Below, in pieces: positions 62,578-64,000 of a DNA stretch of 64,000 nucleotides. A program made the position numbers and the translations under genes. The DNA is from an uncultured Pelagibacteraceae bacterium (GTDB taxonomy: Bacteria > Pseudomonadota > Alphaproteobacteria > Pelagibacterales > Pelagibacteraceae): assembly GCA_902611265.1 (NCBI GenBank), contig CACLYY010000004.1:19227-83226 (forward strand), read 5' to 3'. The notes under the pieces are model-generated. The model saw only the letters and a list, made by a program, of their open reading frames with translations. It made no database searches and was not told the origin of the DNA. Within the stretch, counting starts at the first letter, position 1. Every line of letters begins with the position of its first letter.

Positions 62578-63981
62578 TTAATTTTGGTACTTTCTTACAT
62601 CATCTAAATTCCCAGATATTGCAGCTGCTGCAGCCATTGCAGGGCTAACTAAATGTGTTCTACCACCTCTTCCTTGTCTTCCCTCAAAATTTCTGTTTGA
62701 TGTCGACGCACATCTTTCCTCTGGCTTAAGTTTATCTGCATTCATAGCTAAACACATTGAACAGCCTGGTTCTCTCCATTCAAAACCTGATTGTAAAAAT
62801 ATTTTGTCTAAACCCTCTTGTTCAGCTTGCTCCTTAACTAATCCAGATCCAGGAACGATCATTGCATGCACATGATTGGCAATTTTTTTATCTTTAAGAA
62901 TTTTAGCTGCTTCTCTGATATCTTCTATTCTTCCATTAGTGCAGCTTCCAATAAAAACTTTATCTATCTTAATATCTTGGATTTTTGTATTTGGTTTTAA
63001 ACCCATATAATTTAATGATCTGTTAATTGAATTTTTTCTATCTGGATCAGTTTCGTTTTCAGGACTCGGAACTTTACCATCTATTTCCACCACATCTTGT
63101 GGAGATGTTCCCCAGGTTACCATTGGTTTTATTTGAGAACCATCTAATGTTAACTCTTTGTCAAAGTTTGCATCTTTATCAGACTTCAATGTGTGCCAAT
63201 ATTCTAAGGCTTGATCCCAGTTTTCTCCCTTTGGTGACATTGGTTTTCCTTTTAAATACTTAAATATTTTCTCATCTGGTTGTATAAGTCCTGCTCTAGC
63301 ACCACCTTCAATAGTCATATTGCAAATTGTCATTCTCTGCTCAACACTTAGATCAGAAATAAGATTTCCGGCATACTCAATTACGTAACCTGTACCTCCT
63401 GCTGTACCTATTTTTCCAATGATTTGTAAAATTACATCTTTCGATGTTACCCCAATAGGTAACGACCCATTAACACTTATCCTAAAATTTTTTGATTTCT
63501 TTTGAACTAAAGTTTGTGTTGCTAAAACATGTTCTACTTCAGACGTTCCAATTCCAAATGCTAAAGCTCCAAATGCACCATGTGTTGCGGTATGACTATC
63601 ACCGCAAACAATAATATTACCAGGTTGTGTAAATCCCTGCTCTGGCCCAATGATATGAACAATACCTTGTCGTTTATCATCCATTCCGAATAACTCTACT
63701 CCAAATTCTTTACAATTCTTATTCAAAGTTTCAACTTGAATTCTTGAATCTTCATCAGCTATTCCCTCTGATCTGTCAGTAGTAGGAACATTGTGATCTG
63801 CGACAGCAAGTGTTAATTTTGGATGTCTGACTTTTCTGTTAGAATTTCTTAGTCCCTCAAATGCCTGGGGGCTGGTCACCTCATGAATTAAATGTCTATC
63901 TACAAATAATAAAGATGTTCCATCTGGTTGTTCATCAACTAGGTGATCATTCCAAATTTTATCGTAAGTTGTAAGAGACAT
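62578..63981 (-). CDS. leuC: 3-isopropylmalate dehydratase large subunit
   Basis: Aconitase-family subunit of 467 residues. [50 protein letters not shown], and Cys ligands of the [4Fe-4S] cluster in GSCTNGR and in [11 protein letters not shown] are present. ATG at 63981, 19 bp from the window edge; upstream control is not visible. First visible gene of the leftward directon; leuA is not here. Confidence 0.96.
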   Translation of the reverse strand: MSLTTYDKIWNDHLVDEQPDGTSLLFVDRHLIHEVTSPQAFEGLRNSNRKVRHPKLTLAVADHNVPTTDRSEGIADEDSRIQVETLNKNCKEFGVELFGMDDKRQGIVHIIGPEQGFTQPGNIIVCGDSHTATHGAFGALAFGIGTSEVEHVLATQTLVQKKSKNFRISVNGSLPIGVTSKDVILQIIGKIGTAGGTGYVIEYAGNLISDLSVEQRMTICNMTIEGGARAGLIQPDEKIFKYLKGKPMSPKGENWDQALEYWHTLKSDKDANFDKELTLDGSQIKPMVTWGTSPQDVVEIDGKVPSPENETDPDRKNSINRSLNYMGLKPNTKIQDIKIDKVFIGSCTNGRIEDIREAAKILKDKKIANHVHAMIVPGSGLVKEQAEQEGLDKIFLQSGFEWREPGCSMCLAMNADKLKPEERCASTSNRNFEGRQGRGGRTHLVSPAMAAAAAISGNLDDVRKYQN

Positions 63982-64000
63982 TTAGAAAAAAATTATTTTT

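Overview
The window is a gene-dense, AT-rich alphaproteobacterial chromosome segment that most resembles the SAR11 clade (Candidatus Pelagibacter). The reasons are strong A/T codon bias with many lysines and asparagines, intergenic gaps of 0-180 bp, many 1-30 bp gene overlaps, a SAM-II riboswitch before metX, and a DMSP-demethylation cluster (dmdA with dmdB- and dmdC-like genes). No stretch over 300 bp lacks a gene. I see no rRNA, tRNA, insertion sequence, prophage or CRISPR. 'SAR11' is an inference from gene content and style, not from a marker gene.

Region 0-12.4 kb: the 3' end of an RND efflux pump, an SLT-type lipoprotein, a secreted nuclease, the F1-ATPase inhibitor zeta subunit and gpmA. 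Then comes a leftward block of chvI-chvG-ahcY-tsaE-amgK-murU (two-component envelope sensing, SAH recycling, tRNA t6A synthesis, peptidoglycan sugar salvage). It is followed by polA, a lone ABC ATPase and regA.

Region 12.4-16.7 kb: a rightward four-gene polyamine operon (alanine-racemase-fold decarboxylase, deoxyhypusine-synthase-like enzyme, N-carbamoylputrescine amidase, agmatine deiminase). It is preceded by a leader with two hairpins, the second a textbook intrinsic terminator, which looks like an attenuator.

Region 16.7-28.4 kb: yhhQ, rpmB, pyrD and class I lysS leftward; trkH, an AmpG-type transporter and an SH3-NlpC/P60 peptidase rightward; tyrC-hisC leftward; then SAM-II riboswitch-metX-metW-gloB rightward.

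Region 28.4-35 kb: rplU-rpmA-obgE-proB-proA-nadD-rsfS-ctpA-rppH, a compacted version of the usual alphaproteobacterial order.

Region 35-64 kb is one unbroken leftward directon. In transcription order it reads leuC-leuD-leuB-dmdC-dmdB-dmdA-asd-sdhCDAB-mmsA-mdh-sucC-sucD-sucA-sucB-lpdA-priA-atpHAGDC. It joins leucine synthesis, DMSP catabolism, half of the TCA cycle and the F1 part of ATP synthase. The sulfur genes (dmd cluster, metX/metW under SAM control, ahcY) fit an organism that gets its sulfur from reduced organic compounds.
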